DNA from: Streptomyces sp. ALI-76-A
GTDB taxonomy: Bacteria; Actinomycetota; Actinomycetes; Streptomycetales; Streptomycetaceae
Direction of reading: 5' to 3'
Assembly (NCBI RefSeq): GCF_030287445.1
Contig: NZ_JASVWB010000002.1
Coordinates: forward strand, 6,510,001-6,574,000
Length of the DNA stretch: 64,000 nucleotides
Positions 19,226 to 28,098 of this stretch are shown here, piece by piece (the first letter of the stretch is position 1; each line of letters begins with the position of its first letter). The notes beneath the pieces are model-generated. The model ran no database searches. It was not told the DNA's origin and worked only from the letters and a program-made list of their open reading frames with translations. The translations under genes were made by a program, and so were the position numbers.

Positions 19226-19981
19226 GTGACGTCGCTCGACAAGCCGACCCAGGACGCGCAGCAGGATGCCCGGGCGGTGACGGAGGCCGCGCTGTTCGAG
19301 GCGTTCGGCGGCGTACGGGGCATGGTCGAGACGGTGCTGCCCGGCCTGCTGTTCGTCACCATCTACACGATCAACAAGGACCTGCACCTGTCGGCGATCG
19401 CCGCGCTCGGCGTGTCACTGCTGCTCGTCGTGGTCCGCCTGGTGACCCGGGACACCGTCAAGCACGCCTTTAGCGGCGTCTTCGGCGTGGCCTTCGGTGT
19501 CGTCTTCGCGATGATGACCGGCAACGCCAAGGACTTCTACCTGCCCGGCATGCTCTACACGCTGGGCCTGGGGCTGGCCTACATCATCACCACGCTGTGC
19601 GGTGTCCCGCTGATCGGGCTCATCCTCGGCCCCGTCTTCAAGGAGAACCTCTCCTGGCGCACCCGCAACCCGGGTCGCAAGAAGGCCTACGCGAAGGCCA
19701 GTTACGCCTGGGGAGCGATCCTGCTCGCCAAGTGCGCCATCCTCTTCCCGCTGTACTGGTGGGCCGACACCACCCAGCTGGGCTGGGTCCTGGTCGCGCT
19801 GAAGATCCCGCCGTTCCTGCTGGCCGTGTGGCTGACGTGGGTGTTCCTGGCGAAGGCGCCCGCTCCCATCGACGTGTTCGCGGAGATGGAGGCGGAGGAG
19901 AAGGCCGAGGAGGAGCGGAAGGCGGCGGCCGCCGCGGAGCGCGAGGACGCGACGGGCGGACGGCACCGCCGGGAGGCGTAG
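19226..19981 (+). CDS. DUF3159 integral membrane protein
   Basis: 251 residues from GTG 19226. Five or six hydrophobic helices (VLPGLLFVTIYTI, AALGVSLLLVVVRLV, FSGVFGVAFGVVFAMM, ILLAKCAILFPLYWW, PPFLLAVWLTWVFLAKAP) follow the family opening EAFGGVRGMVETVLP. The C-terminal ~35 residues are a charged Glu/Ala/Lys tail. DUF3159 is a conserved actinobacterial family, function unknown. It ends at a strong hairpin, convergent with the Trk genes. Confidence 0.87.
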   Translation: MTSLDKPTQDAQQDARAVTEAALFEAFGGVRGMVETVLPGLLFVTIYTINKDLHLSAIAALGVSLLLVVVRLVTRDTVKHAFSGVFGVAFGVVFAMMTGNAKDFYLPGMLYTLGLGLAYIITTLCGVPLIGLILGPVFKENLSWRTRNPGRKKAYAKASYAWGAILLAKCAILFPLYWWADTTQLGWVLVALKIPPFLLAVWLTWVFLAKAPAPIDVFAEMEAEEKAEEERKAAAAAEREDATGGRHRREA

Positions 19982-20023
19982 GTCCCGGCGCCGCCGGATC
20001 CCGGCGGTCCCGAAGGCAAGCGG

Positions 20024-20055
20024 GAAGGGCGCCCCGAGTTGTCGGGGCGCCCTTC
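20024..20055. terminator. Bidirectional hairpin between DUF3159 and trkA genes
   Basis: Stem of 14 pairs (GAAGGGCGCCCCGA with its complement) and a 4-nt loop, located between two convergent transcription units. Confidence 0.85.
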
Positions 20056-20073
20056 CTCGTCACAGCCCGGCAC

Positions 20074-20751
20074 TCAGCCCGGCGCTTCCTCCCGCCGCAC
20101 CGACAGCAGGTCCTCCAGTTGCTCCTCCCGGGCCTGAGCGGCCACGAAGAGCAGCTCGTCGCCCGCCTCCAGCGAGTCGTCCCGGGTCGGCGTCAGGACG
20201 CGGGTGCCACGGATGATCGTCACCAGCGACGTGTCCTCCGGCCACTCCACGTCGCCCACCTGCGTGCCGGCCAGGGCCGACTCCTCGGGCAGGGTCAGTT
20301 CGACCAGGTTCGCGTCACCGTGGCTGAAACGGAGCAGGCGCACCAGGTCGCCGACGCTGACCGCCTCCTCGACCAGGGCGGACATCAGGCGCGGCGTCGA
20401 GACGGCCACGTCCACGCCCCAGGACTCGTTGAACAGCCACTCGTTCTTCGGGTTGTTCACCCGGGCGACGACCCGCGGGACGCCGTACTCCGTCTTCGCC
20501 AGCAGGGAGACGACCAGGTTGACCTTGTCGTCGCCGGTCGCGGCGATCGCGACGTTGCAGCGCTGGAGCGCCGCCTCGTCCAGGGACGTGATCTCGCAGG
20601 CGTCGGCGAGCAGCCACTCCGCCTGCGGCACCCGCTCGACCGAGATGGCGGTCGGCGCCTTGTCGATGAGCAGGACCTCGTGGCCGTTCTCCAGCAGTTC
20701 GCCCGCGATCGAGCGGCCCACCGCACCGGCACCGGCAATGGCGACCCTCAT
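20074..20751 (-). CDS. trkA: TrkA-family potassium channel/transporter regulatory protein (second of pair)
   Basis: 225 residues. The N-terminal Rossmann RCK_N domain starts MRVAIAGAGAVGRSIAGEL (GxGxxG nucleotide-binding loop) and the C-terminal RCK_C domain follows from about residue 140. It binds NAD(H)/nucleotides and gates a K+ permease at the membrane. Its start overlaps the stop of the upstream trkA gene by one base (TGATG), so the two are coupled. The pair resembles CeoC/CeoB of Mycobacterium. The likely partner is the divergent KimA-like permease. Confidence 0.9.
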   Translation of the reverse strand: MRVAIAGAGAVGRSIAGELLENGHEVLLIDKAPTAISVERVPQAEWLLADACEITSLDEAALQRCNVAIAATGDDKVNLVVSLLAKTEYGVPRVVARVNNPKNEWLFNESWGVDVAVSTPRLMSALVEEAVSVGDLVRLLRFSHGDANLVELTLPEESALAGTQVGDVEWPEDTSLVTIIRGTRVLTPTRDDSLEAGDELLFVAAQAREEQLEDLLSVRREEAPG

Positions 20752-21422
20752 CAGTGACCGCCCTCCTCTTCGGGACCCTTGGCGAACGCCGCCTCGACCT
20801 TGTCGACCTCGTCGGCGCGCATCATCACGTGCACCAGATCGCCTTCCTGCAACACCGTCTGCGAGGTGGGCAGGATCGCCTCACCCAGCCGGGTCAGGAA
20901 CGCCACGCGCACCCCGGTCTCCTCCTGAAGGCGGCTGATCCGCTGGCCCACCCAGGACGTCGACGTGTGCACCTCGGCCAGCTGCACCCCACCGGTGGGA
21001 TCGCGCCACAGCGGCTCCGCCCCCGAGGGCAGCAGCCGGCGCAGCATCTGGTCGGCCGTCCACCGGACGGTCGCCACGGTCGGGATGCCCAGGCGCTGGT
21101 AGACCTCGGCCCGCCGGGGGTCGTAGATCCGGGCCGCGACGTTCTCGATGCCGAACATCTCGCGGGCCACGCGCGCGGCGATGATGTTCGAGTTGTCACC
21201 GCTGGAGACGGCGGCGAACGCGCCGGCCTCCTCGATGCCCGCCTCGCGCAGGGTGTCCTGGTCGAAGCCGACGCCGGTGACGCGACGGCCCCCGAACCCG
21301 GAGCCCAGTCGTCGGAAGGCGGTGGGGTCCTGGTCGACCACGGCGACCGTGTGCCCCTGTTGCTCCAGGGTCTGGGCGAGAGCGGAACCCACTCTCCCGC
21401 AGCCCATGATGACGATGTGCAC
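20751..21422 (-). CDS. trkA: TrkA-family potassium uptake regulatory protein (first of pair)
   Basis: 223 residues: MHIVIMGCGRVGSALAQTL is the Rossmann nucleotide loop, VVDQDPTAFRRL carries the acidic residue after beta-2, and an RCK_C domain occupies about residues 140-215. Related to but distinct from its downstream partner. Divergent from the APC-type permease gene, with a small membrane-protein gene in between, which fits a K+ uptake module. Confidence 0.9.
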   Translation of the reverse strand: MHIVIMGCGRVGSALAQTLEQQGHTVAVVDQDPTAFRRLGSGFGGRRVTGVGFDQDTLREAGIEEAGAFAAVSSGDNSNIIAARVAREMFGIENVAARIYDPRRAEVYQRLGIPTVATVRWTADQMLRRLLPSGAEPLWRDPTGGVQLAEVHTSTSWVGQRISRLQEETGVRVAFLTRLGEAILPTSQTVLQEGDLVHVMMRADEVDKVEAAFAKGPEEEGGH

Positions 21423-21561
21423 GACCGTCCTTCCGGTGTCAATAGTTACTGCTCAGCCAGATCAGGGTCTCAGACCGACGCCCAAGCTACACACGCGCGG
21501 TAGGACGACGGCACCCCTGTGCACGGTTGCCGCCACGCCGTCTCCCCGATCCGGGGGCCGT

Positions 21562-21657
21562 TCACCGGCGGCTGATGCTGCGGACGCTGGCGAGAGTCAG
21601 GAGGCCGAGGCCGACGAGGCTGGCCGCGGCGCCGATCAGCTCTGCGGTCGTGTGCAT
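21562..21657 (-). CDS. Candidate 31-residue single-span membrane protein
   Basis: ATG 21655-21657 is preceded by CGGAGG 5 bases away, an excellent ribosome site, and the frame closes at TGA 21562-21564. The peptide opens MHTTAELIGAAASLVGLGL and ends RSISRR: a single hydrophobic helix with a positively charged C-terminus. It lies between the trkA genes and the KimA-like permease. Size and topology recall KdpF-like accessory subunits, but no sequence similarity is claimed. Too short for routine gene finders. Confidence 0.55.
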   Translation of the reverse strand: MHTTAELIGAAASLVGLGLLTLASVRSISRR

Positions 21658-21778
21658 GGAACCTCCGGGGGCGTGGACGGACGGGGTTTGTCATATAGAC
21701 ATGGCGACCGCCGCGGCCTCGGAACCCGCAGCGCGGGCCCGCGGCTAATTCACTCGTCAGGCAGATGGAGGGTGGCGG

Positions 21779-23866
21779 GTGAGCGGCCTCCTGTTCGACG
21801 CCCTACGATCCTCTGTTGTGTCCAAACTGACCGACGTGCCCAAACGGATCCTGATCGGGCGCGCACTGCGCAGTGATCGGCTCGGGGAAACGCTCCTGCC
21901 GAAGCGCATCGCCCTCCCCGTCTTCGCCTCCGACCCGCTGTCCTCCGTGGCGTACGCGCCGGGCGAGGTGCTGCTGGTCCTGTCCATCGCGGGCGTGTCG
22001 GCGTACCACTTCAGCCCCTGGATCGCGCTCGCGGTCGTGGTGCTCATGTTCACCGTGGTCGCCTCCTACCGGCAGAACGTGCACGCCTACCCGAGCGGTG
22101 GCGGCGACTACGAGGTGGCCAACACCAACCTCGGCCCCAAGGCGGGCCTCACGGTCGCCAGCGCCCTGCTGGTCGACTACGTCCTCACCGTCGCCGTGTC
22201 GATCTCGTCCGGCATCGAGAACCTCGGCTCCGCGGTGCCGTTCGTGGTCGAGCACAAGGTGTTCTGCGCGGTCGGCGTGATCGTGCTGCTCACCCTGATG
22301 AACCTGCGCGGGGTCAGGGAGTCGGGCTCGCTGTTCGCGATTCCGACGTACGTCTTCGTCACGGGCGTCTTCCTCATGATCGCGTGGGGAGCGTTCCGCG
22401 GGCTGGTCCTCGACGACACCCTGCGGGCGCCGACCGCCGGGTACGAGATCAAGCCCGAACACGAGGGCCTGGCGGGCTTCGCCCTCGTCTTCCTCCTGCT
22501 GCGCGCCTTCTCCTCCGGCTGTGCCGCGCTGACCGGCGTCGAGGCCATCTCCAACGGCGTCCCGGCGTTTCGCAAGCCCAAGTCCAAGAACGCGGCGAGC
22601 ACCCTCGCGTTGATGGGCCTGCTCGCCGTCACCATGTTCTGCGGCATCATCGCGCTGGCCTCGTTCACCAAGGTCCGCATGGCCGAGAACCCGGCCGTCG
22701 ACCTGCTCGACAACGGCGTCGCGGTCGGTGCGGACTACGTGCAGAACCCGGTCATCTCACAGGTCGCCGAGGCCGTCTTCGGCAAGGACAGCTTCCTGTT
22801 CATCGTGCTGGCCGCGGCCACCGCGCTGGTGCTGTTCCTGGCCGCGAACACCGCGTACAACGGCTTCCCGCTGCTCGGCTCGATCCTCGCGCAGGACCGC
22901 TACCTGCCCCGCCAGCTGCACACCCGCGGCGACCGCCTCGCCTTCTCCAACGGCATCGTGCTGCTGGCCGGCGCGGCCGCACTGCTGGTGTGGGTCTACG
23001 GCGCCGACTCGACGCGGCTGATCCAGCTGTACATCGTCGGCGTGTTCGTGTCGTTCACGCTGAGCCAGACCGGCATGGTCCGCCACTGGAACCGGCATCT
23101 GGCCACCGAGAAGGACCCGGCCAAGCGCCGCCACATGGTCCGCTCCCGCGCGATCAACGCGTTCGGAGCCTTCTTCACCGGCCTGGTGCTGGTCGTCGTC
23201 CTCGTCACCAAGTTCACGCACGGCGCGTGGGTGGCCCTGCTCGGCATGGTGATCTTCTACGTGACGATGTCGGCCATCCGCCGGCACTACGACCGGGTGT
23301 CCGAGGAGATCGCCGCCCCCGACGGCCCGAGCGACGACATGGTCCGGCCCTCCCGGGTGCACTCGGTCGTGCTGATCTCGAAGCTGCACCGGCCCACCCT
23401 GCGGGCGCTGGCCTACGCCAAGCTGATGCGCTCGGACACCCTGGAGGCGCTCAGCGTCAACGTCGACCCGGCCGAGACCAAGGCGCTGCGCGCGGAGTGG
23501 GAGCGGCGCGGGATCGACGTACCGCTGAAGGTCCTCGACTCGCCGTACCGCGAGATCACGCGGCCGGTCATCGAGTACGTGAAGAGCCTGCGCAAGGAGT
23601 CGCCGCGCGACGCCGTCTCGGTGATCATCCCCGAGTACGTGGTCGGTCACTGGTACGAGCAGCTGCTGCACAACCAGAGCGCGCTGCGGCTGAAGGGCCG
23701 GCTGCTGTTCACGCCGGGTGTCATGGTGACCTCGGTGCCCTATCAGTTGCAGTCCTCCGAGGCGGCGAAGAAGCGGGCCGGCAGGCGGCAGGACTGGAAC
23801 GCGCCCGGTGCGGTGCGGCGGGGGCCGGCGCAGGACCGGAGCAAGGAGCCGGGGACGAAGAGCTGA
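21779..23866 (+). CDS. KimA-like APC-superfamily potassium/proton symporter
   Basis: 695 residues from GTG 21779 (GGAGGG upstream); GTG 21818 is an alternative that would start SKLTDVPKR. About 12 membrane helices begin after LPVFASDPLSSVAYAPGEVLL, the signature of the KimA (former YdaO) branch; YPSGGGDYEVANTNLG and LTGVEAISNGVPAF are also conserved. The C-terminal ~180 residues form a soluble USP-like domain (VHSVVLISKLHRPTLRALAYAK). KimA is a high-affinity K+/H+ symporter in Bacillus. The TrkA-pair neighbours support a K+ role here. Often annotated only as APC family permease. Confidence 0.85.
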   Translation: MSGLLFDALRSSVVSKLTDVPKRILIGRALRSDRLGETLLPKRIALPVFASDPLSSVAYAPGEVLLVLSIAGVSAYHFSPWIALAVVVLMFTVVASYRQNVHAYPSGGGDYEVANTNLGPKAGLTVASALLVDYVLTVAVSISSGIENLGSAVPFVVEHKVFCAVGVIVLLTLMNLRGVRESGSLFAIPTYVFVTGVFLMIAWGAFRGLVLDDTLRAPTAGYEIKPEHEGLAGFALVFLLLRAFSSGCAALTGVEAISNGVPAFRKPKSKNAASTLALMGLLAVTMFCGIIALASFTKVRMAENPAVDLLDNGVAVGADYVQNPVISQVAEAVFGKDSFLFIVLAAATALVLFLAANTAYNGFPLLGSILAQDRYLPRQLHTRGDRLAFSNGIVLLAGAAALLVWVYGADSTRLIQLYIVGVFVSFTLSQTGMVRHWNRHLATEKDPAKRRHMVRSRAINAFGAFFTGLVLVVVLVTKFTHGAWVALLGMVIFYVTMSAIRRHYDRVSEEIAAPDGPSDDMVRPSRVHSVVLISKLHRPTLRALAYAKLMRSDTLEALSVNVDPAETKALRAEWERRGIDVPLKVLDSPYREITRPVIEYVKSLRKESPRDAVSVIIPEYVVGHWYEQLLHNQSALRLKGRLLFTPGVMVTSVPYQLQSSEAAKKRAGRRQDWNAPGAVRRGPAQDRSKEPGTKS

Positions 23867-23991
23867 GCTCTGCGGGAGCTGACCGGCACGGGAGCTGACC
23901 GGCGGGGAGGACCCGCCTGTGCGGGGAGCACGTAGACTGGTGGGCTGTTGTCCGGCAGTTCCCCCCTTGACGTATCTGGAGTCACCCCGCC

Positions 23992-25344
23992 ATGCAGGCA
24001 GAACCGAACAAACCGCAGGCGGACGCGTCGGCGGTGTCGCTGGTCGGGGAGGAGTACGAGGTCGAGGTCGGTCCCGTCGCCCACGGCGGTCACTGCGTCG
24101 CCCGTACGGACGAGGGCCAGGTGCTGTTCGTCCGGCACGCGCTGCCCGGTGAGCGGGTCGTGGCGCGGGTGACCGAGGGCGAGGAGGGTGCCCGGTTCCT
24201 GCGGGCGGACGCGGTGTCGGTGCTGACCCCCTCCAAGGACCGGATCGAGGCGCCCTGCCCGTACGCCGGCCCCGGGCGCTGCGGCGGCTGCGACTGGCAG
24301 CACGCCAAGCCGGGCGCCCAGCGCCGGCTCAAGGGCGAGGTCGTCGCCGAGCAGTTGCAGCGGCTCGCCGGCCTCACGCCGGAGGAGGCGGGCTGGGACG
24401 GCACGGTGCTGCCGGCCGAGGGCGACAAGGTCCCGGCGGGGCAGGTGCCGCAGTGGCGGACCCGCGTGCAGTACGCGGTGGACCCCGACGGCAACGCCGG
24501 ACTGCGCCGCCACCGTTCGCACGAGGTGGAACCGATCGACCACTGCATGATCGCGGCGGAGGGCGTCAGCGAGCTGGGCATCGAGAAGCGGGACTGGGCG
24601 GGCATGGAGTCCGTCGAGGCGATCGCGGCGACGGGTTCGCAGGACCGCATGGTGATCCTGGAGCCGCGTCCCGGTGCCCGCCTGCCCCTCGTCGAACTCG
24701 ACAGGCCCGTCTCCGTGATGCGCGTCGAGGAACACGACGGCGGCATCCACCGCGTCCACGGCCGCGCGTTCGTGCGAGAGCGCGCCGACGGCCGCACCCA
24801 CCGCGTCGGCAGCGGCGGCTTCTGGCAGGTCCACCCGAAGGCCGCGGACACCCTCGTGACGGCCGTCATGCAGGGCCTGCTGCCCCGCAAGGGCGACATG
24901 GCCCTCGACCTGTACTGCGGCGTCGGCCTCTTCGCGGGCGCCCTCGCCGACCGGCTCGGCGACCAGGGCGCGGTCCTCGGCATCGAGTCCGGCAAGCGCG
25001 CGGTGGAGGACGCCCGCCACAACCTGGCCGGCTTCGACCGGGTACGGATCGAGCAGGGCAAGGTCGAGTCGGTCCTCCCGCGCACCGGGATCACCGAGGT
25101 CGACCTCATCGTCCTGGACCCGCCGCGGGCGGGCGCGGGACGCAGGACGGTCGGCCACCTGGCGTCCCTGGGCGCCCGCAAGATCGCGTACGTGGCGTGC
25201 GATCCGGCCGCGCTGGCGCGGGACCTGGGGTACTTCCGGGACGGGGGGTATCGGGTGCGGACGTTGCGGGTGTTCGATCTGTTTCCGATGACGCACCATG
25301 TGGAGTGCGTTGCCATCCTTGAACCGGTTGCGAAGGGCTCCTGA
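23992..25344 (+). CDS. TrmA/RlmCD-family RNA (uracil-5-)methyltransferase; integration target
   Basis: 450 residues. Domains in order: TRAM (~15-75), a [4Fe-4S] cysteine set C89, C97, C100 (CPYAGPGRCGGC) with a further Cys in PIDHC, then a SAM-binding Rossmann domain (LDLYCGVGLFAGALAD) with LDPPRAGAG and the catalytic region YVACDPAALARDL. It methylates uridine-5 in rRNA or tRNA; the exact nucleotide is not readable. The last 21 codons and the stop recur at 44.1 and 55.4 kb, so the 3' end is an integration site. From codon 103 onward the gene lies in an exact tandem duplication. Confidence 0.92.
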   Translation: MQAEPNKPQADASAVSLVGEEYEVEVGPVAHGGHCVARTDEGQVLFVRHALPGERVVARVTEGEEGARFLRADAVSVLTPSKDRIEAPCPYAGPGRCGGCDWQHAKPGAQRRLKGEVVAEQLQRLAGLTPEEAGWDGTVLPAEGDKVPAGQVPQWRTRVQYAVDPDGNAGLRRHRSHEVEPIDHCMIAAEGVSELGIEKRDWAGMESVEAIAATGSQDRMVILEPRPGARLPLVELDRPVSVMRVEEHDGGIHRVHGRAFVRERADGRTHRVGSGGFWQVHPKAADTLVTAVMQGLLPRKGDMALDLYCGVGLFAGALADRLGDQGAVLGIESGKRAVEDARHNLAGFDRVRIEQGKVESVLPRTGITEVDLIVLDPPRAGAGRRTVGHLASLGARKIAYVACDPAALARDLGYFRDGGYRVRTLRVFDLFPMTHHVECVAILEPVAKGS

Positions 25345-25354
25345 CCTGCGGTTT
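25282..25354 (+). other. Putative att core at the methyltransferase 3' end (a second copy at 27088-27160)
   Basis: Last 63 bases of the methyltransferase gene plus 10 bases beyond its stop, ending CTGACCTGCGGTTT. Related stretches occur at 44078-44150 and 55386-55457, each encoding the same peptide tail (PMTHHVECVAILEP or PMTSHVECVAILEP, then two variable residues and KG) and each stopping at TGACCTG. Conservation of both frame and stop indicates that incoming elements carry a substitute 3' end, as known for site-specific integration into gene ends. Confidence 0.75.
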
Positions 25355-25398
25355 CACCGGTGCGCATTATGTGCGGTGTGGGCGTTACGGGCGATATC

Positions 25399-25448
25399 TT
25401 GACGCTGAAGTGACGCTCTCCGAGGCATCTTGACGCTCATTTGACGCT
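25399..25448 (+). repeat. TGACGCT heptamer pairs, left end of cassette 1 (copy at 27205-27254)
   Basis: Four TGACGCT heptamers start at 25400, 25411, 25431 and 25442: two pairs with exactly 11-bp spacing, 20 bp apart. They begin 55 bases after the methyltransferase stop. The second pair, TTGACGCTCATTTGACGCT, is repeated almost exactly at 43979-43997. The helical-turn spacing beside an att core fits arm-type binding sites of a tyrosine recombinase or its excision factor (inference). Confidence 0.75.
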
Positions 25449-25659
25449 CGTTCTGATGGGGTGTCAGATGATGAGTAGCGCGTCGTTCCATCAGGAGGCC
25501 GAAGGGCGGAGGGCTCCTTCTGTCAGAGCCCGCGGCTCTCAGGTGTGCCCCCGGCCCAAGCTCACTTCTCGGTGTTTCGAAAGTGCTCGCTCAGGAACTG
25601 AGGCTCTTGCGGCGGGCACGGAACGTGTACGTGGTGCCGTTCGCGTCCGTGTGGTAACC

Positions 25660-26105
25660 TCAGCCGCCAGTGACCGCCAGGTCCCAACCGTGTTGCTCTC
25701 TCATCTGCGCGGCGAAGGTGCGACGGTCCTTGACGGAACATCCGCAGGCGAGGCGTAGGTCAATGCTCACGTACTGGCTGCGGGGATTCTGCTCACCGTC
25801 CGCCAGGCTCCAGCGGATGTCGTGGACGTGGTCGGCAAGGCCGGTTCGCTCCTCGTCGTGGACGATGCCGTGTGCCCGCGCGAACTCGTCCAGGTCATCG
25901 ATGGCGAAGAGGTCGCTTCGCCACTGTCCGGGCCAGACCGCGGAGAGGCGGGATGCTCCAGCGACTGCGCGTTGATGGGCGTCGGGTCCCGCGCCCTGGG
26001 TGACTCGGCCGTCCTCGTGGACTTCGATGTAGCACGTGGTGCCAGCGTGTACGGGAAGTCCTTCCCAGCGGCGGCAGCGCTTCCCGGTTCCATGGCCCCC
26101 GTCCC
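25660..26105 (-). pseudogene. Copy-A version of the hypothetical protein gene, 5' end lost
   Basis: Identical to residues 7-154 of the product of the gene at 27466-27930. The duplication boundary cuts it near its start codon, and upstream the frame runs into antisense methyltransferase sequence. It therefore has no start of its own unless an internal codon is used. Confidence 0.7.
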
Positions 26106-27150
26106 GCACGCCAAGCCGGGCGCCCAGCGCCGGCTCAAGGGCGAGGTCGTCGCCGAGCAGTTGCAGCGGCTCGCCGGCCTCACGCCGGAGGAGGCGGGCT
26201 GGGACGGCACGGTGCTGCCGGCCGAGGGCGACAAGGTCCCGGCGGGGCAGGTGCCGCAGTGGCGGACCCGCGTGCAGTACGCGGTGGACCCCGACGGCAA
26301 CGCCGGACTGCGCCGCCACCGTTCGCACGAGGTGGAACCGATCGACCACTGCATGATCGCGGCGGAGGGCGTCAGCGAGCTGGGCATCGAGAAGCGGGAC
26401 TGGGCGGGCATGGAGTCCGTCGAGGCGATCGCGGCGACGGGTTCGCAGGACCGCATGGTGATCCTGGAGCCGCGTCCCGGTGCCCGCCTGCCCCTCGTCG
26501 AACTCGACAGGCCCGTCTCCGTGATGCGCGTCGAGGAACACGACGGCGGCATCCACCGCGTCCACGGCCGCGCGTTCGTGCGAGAGCGCGCCGACGGCCG
26601 CACCCACCGCGTCGGCAGCGGCGGCTTCTGGCAGGTCCACCCGAAGGCCGCGGACACCCTCGTGACGGCCGTCATGCAGGGCCTGCTGCCCCGCAAGGGC
26701 GACATGGCCCTCGACCTGTACTGCGGCGTCGGCCTCTTCGCGGGCGCCCTCGCCGACCGGCTCGGCGACCAGGGCGCGGTCCTCGGCATCGAGTCCGGCA
26801 AGCGCGCGGTGGAGGACGCCCGCCACAACCTGGCCGGCTTCGACCGGGTACGGATCGAGCAGGGCAAGGTCGAGTCGGTCCTCCCGCGCACCGGGATCAC
26901 CGAGGTCGACCTCATCGTCCTGGACCCGCCGCGGGCGGGCGCGGGACGCAGGACGGTCGGCCACCTGGCGTCCCTGGGCGCCCGCAAGATCGCGTACGTG
27001 GCGTGCGATCCGGCCGCGCTGGCGCGGGACCTGGGGTACTTCCGGGACGGGGGGTATCGGGTGCGGACGTTGCGGGTGTTCGATCTGTTTCCGATGACGC
27101 ACCATGTGGAGTGCGTTGCCATCCTTGAACCGGTTGCGAAGGGCTCCTGA
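26106..27150 (+). pseudogene. Copy-B methyltransferase fragment lacking TRAM domain and Fe-S cysteines
   Basis: Encodes residues 104-450 of the methyltransferase, identical to copy A. The 5' third is missing, including the TRAM domain and C89/C97/C100. The frame stays open upstream to 25822 through sequence antisense to the hypothetical gene, so a chimeric 442-residue protein is possible on paper, but it has no native start. Without the iron-sulfur ligands and TRAM domain it is unlikely to be a normal methyltransferase. Confidence 0.85.
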
Positions 27151-27911
27151 CCTGCGGTTTCACCGGTGCGCATTATGTGCGGTGTGGGCGTTACGGGCGA
27201 TATCTTGACGCTGAAGTGACGCTCTCCGAGGCATCTTGACGCTCATTTGACGCTCGTTCTGATGGGGTGTCAGATGATGAGTAGCGCGTCGTTCCATCAG
27301 GAGGCCGAAGGGCGGAGGGCTCCTTCTGTCAGAGCCCGCGGCTCTCAGGTGTGCCCCCGGCCCAAGCTCACTTCTCGGTGTTTCGAAAGTGCTCGCTCAG
27401 GAACTGAGGCTCTTGCGGCGGGCACGGAACGTGTACGTGGTGCCGTTCGCGTCCGTGTGGTAACCTCAGCCGCCAGTGACCGCCAGGTCCCAACCGTGTT
27501 GCTCTCTCATCTGCGCGGCGAAGGTGCGACGGTCCTTGACGGAACATCCGCAGGCGAGGCGTAGGTCAATGCTCACGTACTGGCTGCGGGGATTCTGCTC
27601 ACCGTCCGCCAGGCTCCAGCGGATGTCGTGGACGTGGTCGGCAAGGCCGGTTCGCTCCTCGTCGTGGACGATGCCGTGTGCCCGCGCGAACTCGTCCAGG
27701 TCATCGATGGCGAAGAGGTCGCTTCGCCACTGTCCGGGCCAGACCGCGGAGAGGCGGGATGCTCCAGCGACTGCGCGTTGATGGGCGTCGGGTCCCGCGC
27801 CCTGGGTGACTCGGCCGTCCTCGTGGACTTCGATGTAGCACGTGGTGCCAGCGTGTACGGGAAGTCCTTCCCAGCGGCGGCAGCGCTTCCCGGTTCCATG
27901 GCCCCCGTCCC
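26106..27911 (+). repeat. Tandem duplication, copy B (1,806 bp)
   Basis: Second copy of the 1,806-bp unit, with the same order as copy A. It contains a truncated methyltransferase gene, a second set of TGACGCT repeats and the only complete version of the hypothetical minus-strand gene, whose 5' end continues past the repeat into unique sequence. Confidence 0.93.
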
Positions 27912-27930
27912 GCAGTGATCGTGAGGCCAC
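27466..27930 (-). CDS. Hypothetical protein in the left end of cassette 1
   Basis: 154 residues if started at GTG 27930; the ribosome site is poor, so the true start is uncertain. The protein is soluble, rich in Asp, His and Trp, with GTTCYIEVHEDGRVTQG near the N-terminus and ACGCSVKDRRTFAAQMREQ near the C-terminus. I do not recognise the family. It is the full-length version of the gene whose copy at 25660-26105 is truncated. Confidence 0.55.
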   Translation of the reverse strand: MASRSLRDGGHGTGKRCRRWEGLPVHAGTTCYIEVHEDGRVTQGAGPDAHQRAVAGASRLSAVWPGQWRSDLFAIDDLDEFARAHGIVHDEERTGLADHVHDIRWSLADGEQNPRSQYVSIDLRLACGCSVKDRRTFAAQMREQHGWDLAVTGG

Positions 27931-28098
27931 GCCACGGCAGGGCGCGGGGCGGCGCTGCGGCCTTCCGGAGTTTTGCTGGCGGGCCGCCGTACGCCGCGGC
28001 GGCCTGGCGCGAATTAGGGCACGCGAAGGGCACAGAGGTCCGAAAGGTTTAGATGAGCAACGAACTCCAGGCTGCTGACGTCGGGTTCCACACTGTGA

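Larger units (their letters stand above)
24300..26105 (+). repeat. Tandem duplication, copy A (1,806 bp)
   Basis: Copy A runs from inside the methyltransferase gene (codon 103) through its 3' end and the TGACGCT repeats, to inside the hypothetical minus-strand gene. It is followed directly by copy B. All stretches compared are identical. The duplication endpoints share only the trinucleotide GCA (24300-24302, 26106-26108, 27912-27914), the signature of a microhomology-mediated event. The lack of divergence means it is very recent or an assembly artefact. Confidence 0.93.

Noticed and set aside
21423..21778. c-di-AMP (ydaO-type) riboswitch before the KimA-like gene
   Set aside because: No paired stems or conserved ydaO loops could be recognised in the short leader, and the gap is partly occupied by the small membrane-protein gene.
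25441..25758. 105-residue plus-strand frame just after the left heptamers
   Set aside because: Starts inside the repeat array and lies antisense to the hypothetical gene; composition not protein-like.
25660..27105. A long minus-strand frame across the duplication junction
   Set aside because: Mostly antisense of the methyltransferase gene; high GC leaves mirror frames open.
25822..27150. A 442-residue chimeric methyltransferase reading frame in copy B
   Set aside because: Its first ~95 residues are antisense to the hypothetical gene and it has no ribosome site; it is a by-product of the tandem duplication.
24300..27914. CRISPR or integron-like array reading of the repeats
   Set aside because: Only two long repeat units with no spacers; the short heptamers are paired arm-type sites, not CRISPR repeats, and no cas genes are present.
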